From contig NZ_CP011340.1 of the NCBI RefSeq assembly GCF_001278075.1, positions 496,001 through 560,000 of the forward strand: a stretch of 64,000 nt of DNA. Reading direction: 5' to 3'. Within the stretch, counting starts at the first letter, position 1. Each line of letters opens with the position of its first letter. The stretch is from Streptomyces pristinaespiralis. Lineage in GTDB: Bacteria > Actinomycetota > Actinomycetes > Streptomycetales > Streptomycetaceae. Below are positions 56,489 to 64,000 of the stretch, in pieces. Under the pieces are notes generated by a model that saw only the letters and a program-made list of their open reading frames with translations, searched no databases and was not told the DNA's origin. The translations under genes and the position numbers were made by a program.

Positions 56489-57274
56489 ATGAACGAACGC
56501 ACCGGCTGTCGACGGATCTACGTTCGCTGCGTGAAGAACACACCGCGAACGAACTCATCCGTCGGCGGAAGCCGGCGCACTCTGCTGCGCGCCGCCGTCG
56601 CGGGCGGCGCCCTGGCCTCCGGCGGCCTCGTATGGGCAGGCACGCCGGCCTCGGCCTCCCCCGGTCCCGCGACGGCCCGCCGCCCCCGGCCGGGCACTCC
56701 CGCGCAGGCCCTGCGCGAGCTGGCGGCCGGCAACCGCCGCTGGCGCACCTTCCGGCAGCAGCATCCGCACGAGAACTCGGCCGTGCGCGAGGAACTGATA
56801 TCCGGTCAGGAACCCTTCGCCGTGGTCCTCGGCTGCATCGACTCGCGGGTGCCGCCGGAACTGGTCTTCGATCAGGGCCTCGGCGACCTGATGACCGTGC
56901 GCTCCGCCGGTGAGGTGCTCGACGAGGCGGTCCTCGGCAGCGTCGCGTACGGGGTACTGGAGCTGGACATCCCCCTGGTCATGGTGCTCGGTCACCAGTC
57001 CTGCGGAGCGGTGACGGCGGCGGTGCACGCGGAGGAGACCGGCGAGGAACTCCCCGCCCACATCCAGTACATCGCCGACCGCATACGGCCGGCCATAGAC
57101 CACTCCCAGGAGGGCGCGGCGCGCGTCGACTCCACGATCACCCGCAATGTCCAGATGGTCACGCGGCTCCTCGCGCAGGAGCCCGACCTCGCGGCGAGGA
57201 TCGCGGCCGGGAAGCTCGCGGTCGTCGGCGCACGCTACGAACTGAGCTCGCAGCTGGTGCACACCGTCGCCTGA
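56489..57274 (+). CDS. Tat-exported beta-class carbonic anhydrase
   Basis: A 261-residue protein with a twin-arginine signal (GGSRRTLLRAAVAGGALASG, residues 27-46, ending about ASA-SP). The beta-carbonic-anhydrase zinc site is Cys116, His169 and Cys172, with the Asp118-Arg120 dyad (GCIDSRVPPE and GHQSCGAV). It interconverts CO2 and bicarbonate outside the membrane, which is uncommon because most bacterial beta enzymes are cytoplasmic. The ATG at 56489 lacks a strong ribosome-binding site; an in-frame GTG at 56531 would keep the Tat signal and may be the true start. Confidence 0.92.
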   Translation: MNERTGCRRIYVRCVKNTPRTNSSVGGSRRTLLRAAVAGGALASGGLVWAGTPASASPGPATARRPRPGTPAQALRELAAGNRRWRTFRQQHPHENSAVREELISGQEPFAVVLGCIDSRVPPELVFDQGLGDLMTVRSAGEVLDEAVLGSVAYGVLELDIPLVMVLGHQSCGAVTAAVHAEETGEELPAHIQYIADRIRPAIDHSQEGAARVDSTITRNVQMVTRLLAQEPDLAARIAAGKLAVVGARYELSSQLVHTVA

Positions 57275-57289
57275 CGTCTCCGCCTGGCC

Positions 57290-57317
57290 GGGCCGGCCGA
57301 GGCGTCCCGGCCGGCCC
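57290..57317. terminator. Hairpin between convergent carbonic anhydrase and GH9 genes
   Basis: GGGCCGGCC (57290-57298) pairs with GGCCGGCCC (57309-57317) around a 10-base loop, 16 bases after the carbonic anhydrase stop. The remaining roughly 250 bases to the GH9 stop show no gene. Confidence 0.55.
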
Positions 57318-57564
57318 CGCGGGGTCTGGCACCCCTCATGCCGAAGGTACGGCTCCCCGCCGGCCCACCCGCACCACCGACGGGCGGGTGGACCGGGACG
57401 CGACGGAGCCGGCCGGAGAGGCATCCGGTGCTGAACCACCGTGGGCGCGGCGCCCGTGCGGCCAAGCGCTGGAAGGCGGCGCAACGCGGCTGCTCCGGCC
57501 GGCTCCTCGTCGGGGAGGACCTGCTTCAGCCTCCCGCGGTGCACCGCGGCCTGTGACCGCGGCC

Positions 57565-60246
57565 CTACCTGGCCGGCGTCACCCCGCAGGGCCGGCCGTC
57601 CAGCTTGAAGACACGTGGGTCGTTCACCTGTCCGCTCGACCTTCCGTTGAAGCCGAATCGGACGGTTCCACCAGGAGCCAGGCTGGAGTTCCAGCTCAGC
57701 GCCTTGGCCACGACGTCCGGGCCCGTCTGGGAAATGGTGGCGCCCCACGGGTCGGTCACGCGCTGCGTGTCGGAGTACGTCCACGAGAGCTGCCAGGGGC
57801 TGACCGTCCGGGTGCCGGTGTTCTTCACCACGACCTGGGTGGTGAAGCCGCCGTCCCACCGGGTCGAGGTGTAGGTGACCTCACAGGCCGGCTTGCGGTC
57901 GCCGCCGCCGCCGAGGTCGTCCACGTAGGAAGCCACCCAGGCGAGCGGGGCGTTCCAGTTGACGGTGATCTCGTTCGTCGACCACGACTCGATGTGGTCG
58001 ATGTAGCACATCGCGGGTGCGCAGCCCTGCAACTTGCTCTGCGCGACCGGGTCCTGGATGGCGTCGTTGGGGCCGCCGGCCAGCGAACCCGGTGCCGGGT
58101 TCGGCAGGGACGGGTCGAGCTGGTCGGCCCAGAAGCGGTGGTGCTGGTTGCGGGAGTCCCGCTCGCCGTATCCGGTGACGTACGACTGGTTGAGCGGATT
58201 GCGGCCGAGCAGGTAGTCGAGCCCGCGCAGCACGCCGTCGCGGTACACGACCTTGCCGGTCAGGTCGTGGGCCGTGCCCAGGACCACCATGTTGTTGGCG
58301 ACCTGGCTGTTCGAGCCCCATACGTAGTGGCCGTCGGAAGGTGCGTAGGGCAGGCCGTACGCGGCCTCGGCCGAGTCGGCCGCGTACCCGTCGGCAGCCC
58401 GCGTCACCATGGACCGCACCGACTGGAGCTGATCGGCCGTCAGCTTGCTCGGCACGGTCGCCAGGTCCAGCGCTCCCAGGCCCGCGACCGAGCCCCACGA
58501 CATGCCGCCGCGCGGGAAGACCATGTCGGTGTCGCCGTGCAGTGGTGAGCGCAGCACCTCCTGGCGGTAGGCGTCCTGCCCGGTGGTGAGGAACAGTTCG
58601 GCCGCCGCCCAGTAGAACTCGTCCCGCACGTCGTTGTCCGGGTACGCGCCGCCGCCCGTGCCGTCGTCGGGGTCGGCCAGGATGTCCGGGTGGGCCTTGG
58701 CAGCGTTCCACGCGGTGACCGCCGCCGTCCGGCACCTGGCCGCGAAGCCGGCGTCGTACGGCGCGAAGAGGCGGGCACACTGAGCGGCGGTGGCGGCCAC
58801 GTTGAGGGTCGCCGCGGTGGTCGGCGGATGGAGCTCGCGGGGCTGCGGGTCCTGGTCGGGGCGGGTCGGCAGGCCGGTCCATGCCTTGTCGTGGAGCTTG
58901 TGGTGCGCCATGCCGGCCAGCGGCTCGCCCGCCGGCACCATCATCCGCATCAGGAAGTCCATCTCCCAGCGGGCCTCGTCGAGGATGTCGGGAGTGGCGT
59001 TGCCGTGCTCCGGCAGCCGCAGCTTACCGTCCCCGAGCGGCGTGGCGTCGGCGTGCTCCTCGGTCAGCGTCCGCTCGAAGGCGGACATCAGCTGGGCCAC
59101 GGAAATGCCACCGTTGACGACGTACTTGCCGTGATCACCGGCGTCGTACCAGCCGCCCGCCGCGTCCAGGCGGTAGTCGCACACACCCGGTTGGCAGGGC
59201 ACGTCGTTGTCGCCCTGGTTGGGGCTCACGCCGACGTGCCCGGCGGGGCGGGCGTACTCCTCGCCGACGATCTCCGCGTCGATCTCGATGCCGCTGCGGT
59301 TGTGGTAGAAGTACGCGAGCGCGTCGGTGCGCAGCGAGTCGTAGAGGTCGTCACCGATCGCGAACGGTTCGCTCTTCTCCTCCCCGACCGTGACGGTGTA
59401 GCCGTCCCCGGCGGTGGTCACCGAGCTGAAGTCGAAAGTGTGGACGTTCTGGCGCGAGGTGGGGTCCACACCGGCCGGGGTGGTGGTGCCACTGGCCCGC
59501 CGCGTCCCGTCGGCGGCGTTGACCGTCCATGTCAGCGGCTCGGTGGCCTCGGTGACGAAGGTGCCGCTCTTGGGGCCGTTCGTGAGGTAGCCGACCTGGT
59601 TGACGCGGACGGGTGAGCCGGTGTCCGGCTCGTACGGCGGCGGTGCGGTGCCGCCGCGCAGGGATACGTCGTCGATGCAGAAGGTGAACGCCTTGTCGCT
59701 GCCGCCGACTTGGAAGACGAGCTGTGCGGCTTCGTGGTCGGCCGCCGCAGTGAAGGTGTGGCTGACGCGTTCGGCGCTCTCCCCCACCTGCTGTGTCGCG
59801 GCGAGCTCCGTGCTCCAGGGGTCGACACTCATCTGGACGTTGGTACGGATGGTGACCGGCACCGTCGACGTCGCCGAGTAACTGAGCGTGTATCCCTCAC
59901 CGGCCGCGAGGGCCAGTCCGTTCTGTCCGATGATGGCGTCCCACGGGTTGGCCGTGCCGGCGGGGACATCGGCGCACAGGCGCCCGCCCACGACGGCTCC
60001 GGGGCTGTTCTCGGTCCACCACCACGGCGCGGTGCCGCTGGCGAAGTCGCCGTTGACGATGAGTTCGGGTCCTTCGTCGGCCGGCTCTGCGGCGGTGGCG
60101 GGCGCGGCGACCATGGCCCCGGCGAGCAGGCCGGCGAGGGCGGCGACGTTCAGCGCCAAGCGTCTGGGCCCGCCCGGGCGGCGGGGCGTACGGGCCGTAC
60201 GGGTCGGATGGGTCGGATGGGGGAATCGGGGCTGATGATGAGACAC
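57565..60246 (-). CDS. Secreted multidomain GH9 endoglucanase (CBM4-Ig-GH9-CBM2)
   Basis: The 893-residue cellulase has a long signal peptide (core LALNVAALAGLLAGAMVAAPA), a CBM4/9-type module (about 60-215, starting ELIVNGDFASGTAPWW), an N-terminal Ig-like domain (about 225-310, VRVNQVGYL), the GH9 barrel (about 315-780) and a C-terminal CBM2 (about 795-893, from a Cys to the final Cys of RPCG). Catalytic motifs are GGWYDAGDHGKYV (Asp base) and STNEITVNWNAPLAW (Glu acid). The GTG at 60246 is 7 bases after AGAGGA. A CebR-type box lies 43 bases upstream, so cello-oligosaccharides should induce it. Confidence 0.96.
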   Translation of the reverse strand: MSHHQPRFPHPTHPTRTARTPRRPGGPRRLALNVAALAGLLAGAMVAAPATAAEPADEGPELIVNGDFASGTAPWWWTENSPGAVVGGRLCADVPAGTANPWDAIIGQNGLALAAGEGYTLSYSATSTVPVTIRTNVQMSVDPWSTELAATQQVGESAERVSHTFTAAADHEAAQLVFQVGGSDKAFTFCIDDVSLRGGTAPPPYEPDTGSPVRVNQVGYLTNGPKSGTFVTEATEPLTWTVNAADGTRRASGTTTPAGVDPTSRQNVHTFDFSSVTTAGDGYTVTVGEEKSEPFAIGDDLYDSLRTDALAYFYHNRSGIEIDAEIVGEEYARPAGHVGVSPNQGDNDVPCQPGVCDYRLDAAGGWYDAGDHGKYVVNGGISVAQLMSAFERTLTEEHADATPLGDGKLRLPEHGNATPDILDEARWEMDFLMRMMVPAGEPLAGMAHHKLHDKAWTGLPTRPDQDPQPRELHPPTTAATLNVAATAAQCARLFAPYDAGFAARCRTAAVTAWNAAKAHPDILADPDDGTGGGAYPDNDVRDEFYWAAAELFLTTGQDAYRQEVLRSPLHGDTDMVFPRGGMSWGSVAGLGALDLATVPSKLTADQLQSVRSMVTRAADGYAADSAEAAYGLPYAPSDGHYVWGSNSQVANNMVVLGTAHDLTGKVVYRDGVLRGLDYLLGRNPLNQSYVTGYGERDSRNQHHRFWADQLDPSLPNPAPGSLAGGPNDAIQDPVAQSKLQGCAPAMCYIDHIESWSTNEITVNWNAPLAWVASYVDDLGGGGDRKPACEVTYTSTRWDGGFTTQVVVKNTGTRTVSPWQLSWTYSDTQRVTDPWGATISQTGPDVVAKALSWNSSLAPGGTVRFGFNGRSSGQVNDPRVFKLDGRPCGVTPAR

Positions 60247-60288
60247 GCCAAGGTCCTCTTGGGGAGTAGGAAGGGTGCGTGCGAGGTG

Positions 60289-60302
60289 TGGGAGCGCTCC
60301 CA
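60289..60302. promoter_or_regulatory. CebR box TGGGAGCGCTCCCA
   Basis: A perfect 14-base palindrome identical to the consensus operator of CebR, the LacI-family cellobiose-responsive repressor of streptomycete cellulolytic genes. It lies upstream of the GH9 start. The cebR gene itself is not in the window. Confidence 0.9.
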
Positions 60303-60486
60303 ATGTCAGGGGTGAGCGACACGGCGTCAAGATGTCGCGGCTGCAATCTCGTTCAGCCGCAGCGATTGCGCACTGGACGCGGCGGCGGCACCGGACGCTC
60401 ACCCAGCGGTTCTGCCGAGAGCCCGGGCGCCGGAGGGGCGGGGGCGGCGAATCCGAGAGCGCGGGCCGATGGAGCCTTCCGACGGG

Positions 60487-61299
60487 TCAGACGTCCCGCG
60501 GTTTGCGGGCGACGACGAGACGGGCGCGGGGGCTGCCGTCCGGGAGCCGGCCCAGGTCGGTCAACGGGAAGAGTTCCACGGTGAATCCGGCTCGGCCGAG
60601 GTCCTCGAGCACGGCGGAGAGCGGGAAGGTGCGGTAGTACATGACGAAGCGGGGCCGCCACAGGGCGTTGCGGATCCGCATCGTCGCGTCGAAGCCGAGC
60701 AGCGTCCAGTAGAGGAGCGAGTTCGGCCCGGGCGGGGCCATGACAGGAAACGCGAAGCAGCCTCCGGGGCGGAGAGCGGCGTGCGCCTGGGTGAACAGCA
60801 GCGGGCGCTCCCTGGGCAGGAAGTGGCCGAACGCGCCGAAGCTCACGGCCAGATCGAAGGCGGGGGCGAACGGCAGCGCCCGCGCGTCGGCCCGTACCCA
60901 GGTGACGGCCGGCCCGCCCCGGCCGACGACCGACGGGCCGGCGGGCGCGGCGGGCGCGTCCGGGTCCGGGGATGCGGCCGGGTCCGGGGACGCGGCCGGG
61001 TCCGCGTACCGGGAGGCCGCGGCCGCGAGCATTCCCGCGCTGAAGTCGACGCCCACCGCCCGCTCCCGGCACACCTGCCGGAGCACATCCATGCCCGCAC
61101 CGGTCCCGCAGCAGATGTCGAGACCCGCGGCGAAGGGGCCCAGCGGGCGCAGGGCGCCGGCCACGGAATCCAGCAGCCGGTCCGAGGTGCGGAACGGAGT
61201 CCGGTCGAACTTGGGGGCGAGCAGGTCGTAGCCGTGCTCGATGGAGGAGAGCGCCTGGACGGCGAGTTCGCGGAGCGTGGGGCCCTGTTCGGTGAACAT
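60487..61299 (-). CDS. Class I SAM-dependent methyltransferase
   Basis: A 270-residue methyltransferase with motif I (LDICCGTGAGMDVL), GVDFSAGML, an acidic/aromatic motif (VSFGAFGHFLP) and LRPGGCFAF. Between strands 2 and 3 is a low-complexity insert made of repeated DPAASP units (nucleotides about 60955-61005), probably a flexible loop that varies by repeat slippage. The methyl acceptor is unknown. It is on the same strand as the GH9 gene, about 240 bases upstream, but is unlikely to be related to it. Confidence 0.85.
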   Translation of the reverse strand: MFTEQGPTLRELAVQALSSIEHGYDLLAPKFDRTPFRTSDRLLDSVAGALRPLGPFAAGLDICCGTGAGMDVLRQVCRERAVGVDFSAGMLAAAASRYADPAASPDPAASPDPDAPAAPAGPSVVGRGGPAVTWVRADARALPFAPAFDLAVSFGAFGHFLPRERPLLFTQAHAALRPGGCFAFPVMAPPGPNSLLYWTLLGFDATMRIRNALWRPRFVMYYRTFPLSAVLEDLGRAGFTVELFPLTDLGRLPDGSPRARLVVARKPRDV

Positions 61300-61445
61300 C
61301 GCGGATCAGCGTAGCGCCAGGCGTGCCGTCAGGAGCTCCGCACCCTCCTCGGTCACGGTCACGCTCACACCCACGCCTTTCGTCGTATTGACGATAAGCC
61401 CTGCCGGGCGATATCGTCAGAGCGACGAAAAGAGGGGGTCCTGTC

Positions 61446-62474
61446 ATGGCCGACATCACCGCACGTCTCGGCTGGCGCCACCTGCGCGCCGCACCCACCG
61501 CCCATGTCCGCCACCACAGGCGCGGACGTCTCGCCCACGACGGCACGGGCCTCAGCTTCTGGTTCCGCGCCCTCACCGCCGCGCTCTCCGAAGTGCCGGT
61601 CGACGACCGTGAGCTGGCCGTGTCCTTCCACGCCCGTACCGCCGATTTCCAGGACGTCTCGGTGCAGGCCACCGTCACGTACCGGATCAGCGAGCCGTCG
61701 ACGGCCGCCGCCCGGCTGGACTTCTCCATCGACCCGGACACCGGGGCATGGCGCGCGGCGCCGCTGGAGCAGATCGCCACTCTGCTCACGGAGACCGCAC
61801 AGCAGCACGCGCTCGACGTACTGGCGCGCACCCCCTTGTCATCGGCGCTCGCCGACGGAGTCGCGTCCGTGCGCGGGCGCATCACGGAGGGGCTTGCCGC
61901 CGAGCCCCGACTGCCCGCGACCGGCATCGAGGTGGTGGCCGTACGGGTCGTGGCGATCCGGCCGGAACCCGAGGTCGAACGCGCCCTGCGGACGCCGGCA
62001 CGCGAGCAGATCCAGCAGGAGGCGGACCGCGCCACGTACGAACGCCGGGCCGTCGCCGTGGAGCGCGAACGCGCCATCGCGGAGAACGAACTCGCCAGCA
62101 AGATCGAACTGGCCAGGCGTGAGGAGCAGTTGGTCGAGCAGAACGGTACCAACGCGCGGCGCCAGGCCGAGGAGAGCGCGGCGGCCGACGCCGTGCGGGC
62201 GGACGCGGAGGCGAAGCGGAAGGTGCGCCTCGCCCGGGCGGAGGCCGAGGCCGCGGAGGCGGTCGGCGCGGCGCGGGCGGGGGCTCAGGCTGCCTGGCTG
62301 CGGGTGCACGGCGACGTGGATCCCGCCACCCTGCACGCCCTGGCGGTCACCCGGCTCGCCGAGAACCTGCCGCGGATCGACAGCGTCACCCTCTCCCCCG
62401 ACGTGCTCACCGGGCTGCTCGCGCGGCTGGGCGGCGGGCAGCCGGGCGGGGCCGGCGGCGGAGGCGGCTCGTGA
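61446..62474 (+). CDS. SPFH/band-7 domain protein
   Basis: The 342-residue protein has an SPFH domain (about residues 45-185, e.g. [34 protein letters not shown]). A long charged helix typical of stomatin/flotillin coiled coils follows (about 190-290, rich in Ala, Glu and Arg: [21 protein letters not shown] begins there). The end is Gly-rich. No membrane span is visible, so it may assemble on the membrane through oligomerisation. Its stop overlaps the next gene's GTG start (GTGA), so the two proteins are made together. Confidence 0.88.
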   Translation: MADITARLGWRHLRAAPTAHVRHHRRGRLAHDGTGLSFWFRALTAALSEVPVDDRELAVSFHARTADFQDVSVQATVTYRISEPSTAAARLDFSIDPDTGAWRAAPLEQIATLLTETAQQHALDVLARTPLSSALADGVASVRGRITEGLAAEPRLPATGIEVVAVRVVAIRPEPEVERALRTPAREQIQQEADRATYERRAVAVERERAIAENELASKIELARREEQLVEQNGTNARRQAEESAAADAVRADAEAKRKVRLARAEAEAAEAVGAARAGAQAAWLRVHGDVDPATLHALAVTRLAENLPRIDSVTLSPDVLTGLLARLGGGQPGGAGGGGGS

Positions 62475-63505
62475 GTCTGGCCCCGCGGGCCGTCCTCGTG
62501 CACCGGACCACCGAGTACGAGGAGTTGCTGGCCCGGCACGGGACCCACGGCCAGGCCGACTTCTTTCTCGCCTCCCGGGGCCGGAGCATCCGCGACGTGG
62601 CGGTGCGGCACCATCGGGCCCAGCGGGCGCTGGCGGAGGTGGCGGCCGCCGTTCCGCTCCAGTGGCGGCAGACCAGGGTGGAGCGCGGGGACCTCGACCG
62701 GTTCCTGTTCGCCCCCGAGGACGTGGTGGTCGTGGTGGGCCAGGACGGGCTGGTGGCCAACACCGCCAAGTACCTGGCGGGCCAGCCGGTGGTGGGCATC
62801 GACACCGACCCGGGCCGCAATCCGGGGGTCCTGGTGCGTCACCGCGTCGAGGACGCCCGGCGACTGCTCCGCTCCGCCGTCTCGCCCGGACGCTCGGCGG
62901 ACGAGCTGACCATGGTGGAGGCGGTCGCGGACGACACCCAGCGGCTGCCGGCGCTGAACGAGATCTATCTCGGGCGCCCCGGGCATCAGACCGCCCGCTA
63001 CCGGCTGGACCAGGACGACGATGGACCCGGCGGGGGCGGGCCCGGCAGACACCGACCCGGCGGGGGCGGGCCCGGCAGGGATGGACCCGGCGGGGGCGTG
63101 CCCGGCGGAAGGGGATTCGGCGGGAGGCAATTCGGCGGGAGGGGAGACGGCGCCGAGAAGGTCGGCGGGGAGGCCCAGGCTTCCTCGGGGGTGCTGGTGG
63201 GGACGGGAACGGGTGCGACCGGCTGGTTGCGCTCGCTGTGGCAGGAGCGGGGCAGCACCCTCGCGCTGCCCGGCCCAGCCGAGCCGCGGCTCGTGTGGTT
63301 CGTCAGGGAGGCCTGGCCGTCCCCCGCGACCGGGACGAGCAGGGTGGCCGGTGCGCTGGAGCGGGGGCAACGGCTGCGGATCACCGTGGAGTCGGACCGG
63401 CTCGTCGTCTTCGGCGACGGCATGGAGAGCGACGCCCTGAGCCTCACCTGGGGACAGTCGGTGTCCCTGGGGATCGCGGACACCTCGCTGCGCCTGCTGG
63501 ATTGA
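62471..63505 (+). CDS. NAD-kinase-family protein coupled to the SPFH gene
   Basis: The 344-residue protein resembles ATP-NAD kinases. [15 protein letters not shown] stands where these enzymes have GGDG, and [14 protein letters not shown] and ALNEIYLG (the NNE region) follow. A Gly-rich insert of about 45 residues separates the two halves of the catalytic fold and is partly made of a 10-residue tandem repeat. The N-terminus ([20 protein letters not shown]) is also of the family type. The start overlaps the SPFH stop by 4 bases. Catalytic function is likely but the GGDG change leaves doubt. Confidence 0.8.
   Translation: MSLAPRAVLVHRTTEYEELLARHGTHGQADFFLASRGRSIRDVAVRHHRAQRALAEVAAAVPLQWRQTRVERGDLDRFLFAPEDVVVVVGQDGLVANTAKYLAGQPVVGIDTDPGRNPGVLVRHRVEDARRLLRSAVSPGRSADELTMVEAVADDTQRLPALNEIYLGRPGHQTARYRLDQDDDGPGGGGPGRHRPGGGGPGRDGPGGGVPGGRGFGGRQFGGRGDGAEKVGGEAQASSGVLVGTGTGATGWLRSLWQERGSTLALPGPAEPRLVWFVREAWPSPATGTSRVAGALERGQRLRITVESDRLVVFGDGMESDALSLTWGQSVSLGIADTSLRLLD
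63024..63113 (+). repeat. Three 30-base tandem repeats inside the NAD-kinase-like gene
   Basis: Units begin at 63024, 63054 and 63084 with GACCCGGCGGGGGCG and encode roughly [10 protein letters not shown]. The 30-base length keeps the frame, so repeat number can vary without breaking the protein. Shorter degenerate Gly-rich units follow to about 63150. Confidence 0.85.
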
Positions 63506-63809
63506 GCCGCCGGTCACCGCCGGGCAGGCCCGCCGAATGGCCGGACATCGCTCTAGTTCTCCCCTCCATTGGTTTCTACCATTCGACCAACTCCCGGGCC
63601 GCGAACGCCCGGGAGCCTCGGTCGAACATGTCATGTGCATGACTTTTCAACAAGTCCCGGCATGCCACGGCCGAATCACAGGACGGTCCAGCGCACTTGG
63701 TCCGTGACGGCCGGACGCCACGCGAGCGGGCGGCCGCACCCCCCACCTGACGGCCGGGCATCACTGTGCCCGGACCGCCCGGCACCGACAGCAATGGATT
63801 GGAGAAGCC
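63506..63809. other. No gene recognised; promoter region of the DUF4360 gene
   Basis: About 300 bases without a family-like frame or strong hairpin. The promoter of the following secreted-protein gene should be in the right half. Confidence 0.5.
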
Positions 63810-64000
63810 ATGACCGGTGGACTGCTGGTGAGCGGCGCGTTGGCCGCGCTGTTCGCCTCCGCGATCCCCTCGCAACAGAGCCCGTCCGTCATCACCGACC
63901 CGCCGCCGGACAAGATCGTGATCGAGGTGGCGACGGTCAACGGCTCCGGGTGTCCCGCGGGGACGGCCGCCGTCGCCGTCTCACAGGACAACACCGCCTT
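63810..64000 (+). CDS. DUF4360-family secreted protein (3' truncated by the window)
   Basis: The first 63 codons encode a short signal peptide (LLVSGALAALFASAIPSQQ) and the start of a DUF4360 domain (VIEVATVNGSGCPAGTAAVAVS). The family consists of small exported proteins of unknown function, common in actinomycetes and fungi. GGAG stands 5 bases before the ATG. The gene runs past the right edge. Confidence 0.88.
   Translation, partial: MTGGLLVSGALAALFASAIPSQQSPSVITDPPPDKIVIEVATVNGSGCPAGTAAVAVSQDNTA

Overview
The window reads as part of a chromosome arm, or a large linear replicon, of a Streptomyces-type actinomycete. Base composition is strongly GC-rich, codon third positions are mostly G or C, GTG starts behind GGAGG sites are common, and there is a telomere-replication gene pair (tpg-tap, 50.1-52.8 kb) of the kind known from linear Streptomyces replicons. 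A secreted GH10 xylanase with the same layout and catalytic residue numbers as Streptomyces XlnA, and a perfect 14-bp CebR-type box before a GH9 cellulase, agree with that.

Layout. 0-0.45 kb: tail of a SpoIIE-type phosphatase/ATPase. 0.5-7.2 kb: a minus-strand propionyl-CoA disposal operon (biotin-dependent carboxylase alpha, beta and epsilon subunits and a two-subunit methylmalonyl-CoA mutase) with a divergent TetR regulator. 7.2-9.7 kb: a GH3 glycosidase. 9.9-26.5 kb: acyl-CoA catabolism, in three parts: (i) ligase, acyl-CoA dehydrogenase, SDR and APH-like kinase, matching the gene set of the bacterial 4-hydroxyacid/levulinate (lva) route; (ii) SCP-x-type thiolase, two half-size hotdog hydratase subunits and an SDR, in an overlapping operon; (iii) a second ligase, enoyl-CoA hydratase, alpha-methylacyl-CoA racemase and an HSD10-like SDR. 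Two regulators each carry two TetR-type DNA-binding domains. 26.6-34.9 kb: a GAF-LuxR regulator, alcohol and aldehyde dehydrogenases, a D-aminoacylase-type amidohydrolase, an MFS carrier and a secreted beta-propeller protein.

35.4-41 kb is a decayed, recombination-prone zone. It holds remnants of IS701-, IS5- and ISL3-type transposases, an orphan fragment of the type I-E CRISPR gene cas8e, and a truncated TetR gene, mixed with a few intact small genes (DoxX, a holin-X-like protein, a methyltransferase, a DUF1877 protein). From 41.9 kb come secreted polysaccharide-degrading enzymes (GH62, GH10, later GH9), a receptor-like Ser/Thr kinase fused to a solute-binding domain, tpg-tap, an imine-reductase-like gene with its TetR regulator, a Tat-exported beta-carbonic anhydrase, and an SPFH protein translationally coupled to an NAD-kinase-like protein.

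How the first 26 kb may work together (inference): ligases activate a carboxylic acid. The APH/ACAD/SDR set could remove a 4-oxo or 4-hydroxy group. The racemase, dehydrogenase, hydratase pair, SDR and SCP-x thiolase correspond step by step to the peroxisomal route for alpha-methyl-branched acyl chains. Both routes release propionyl-CoA, which the carboxylase and mutase at the left of the window would turn into succinyl-CoA. No methylmalonyl-CoA epimerase was seen here. The real substrate cannot be read from sequence.
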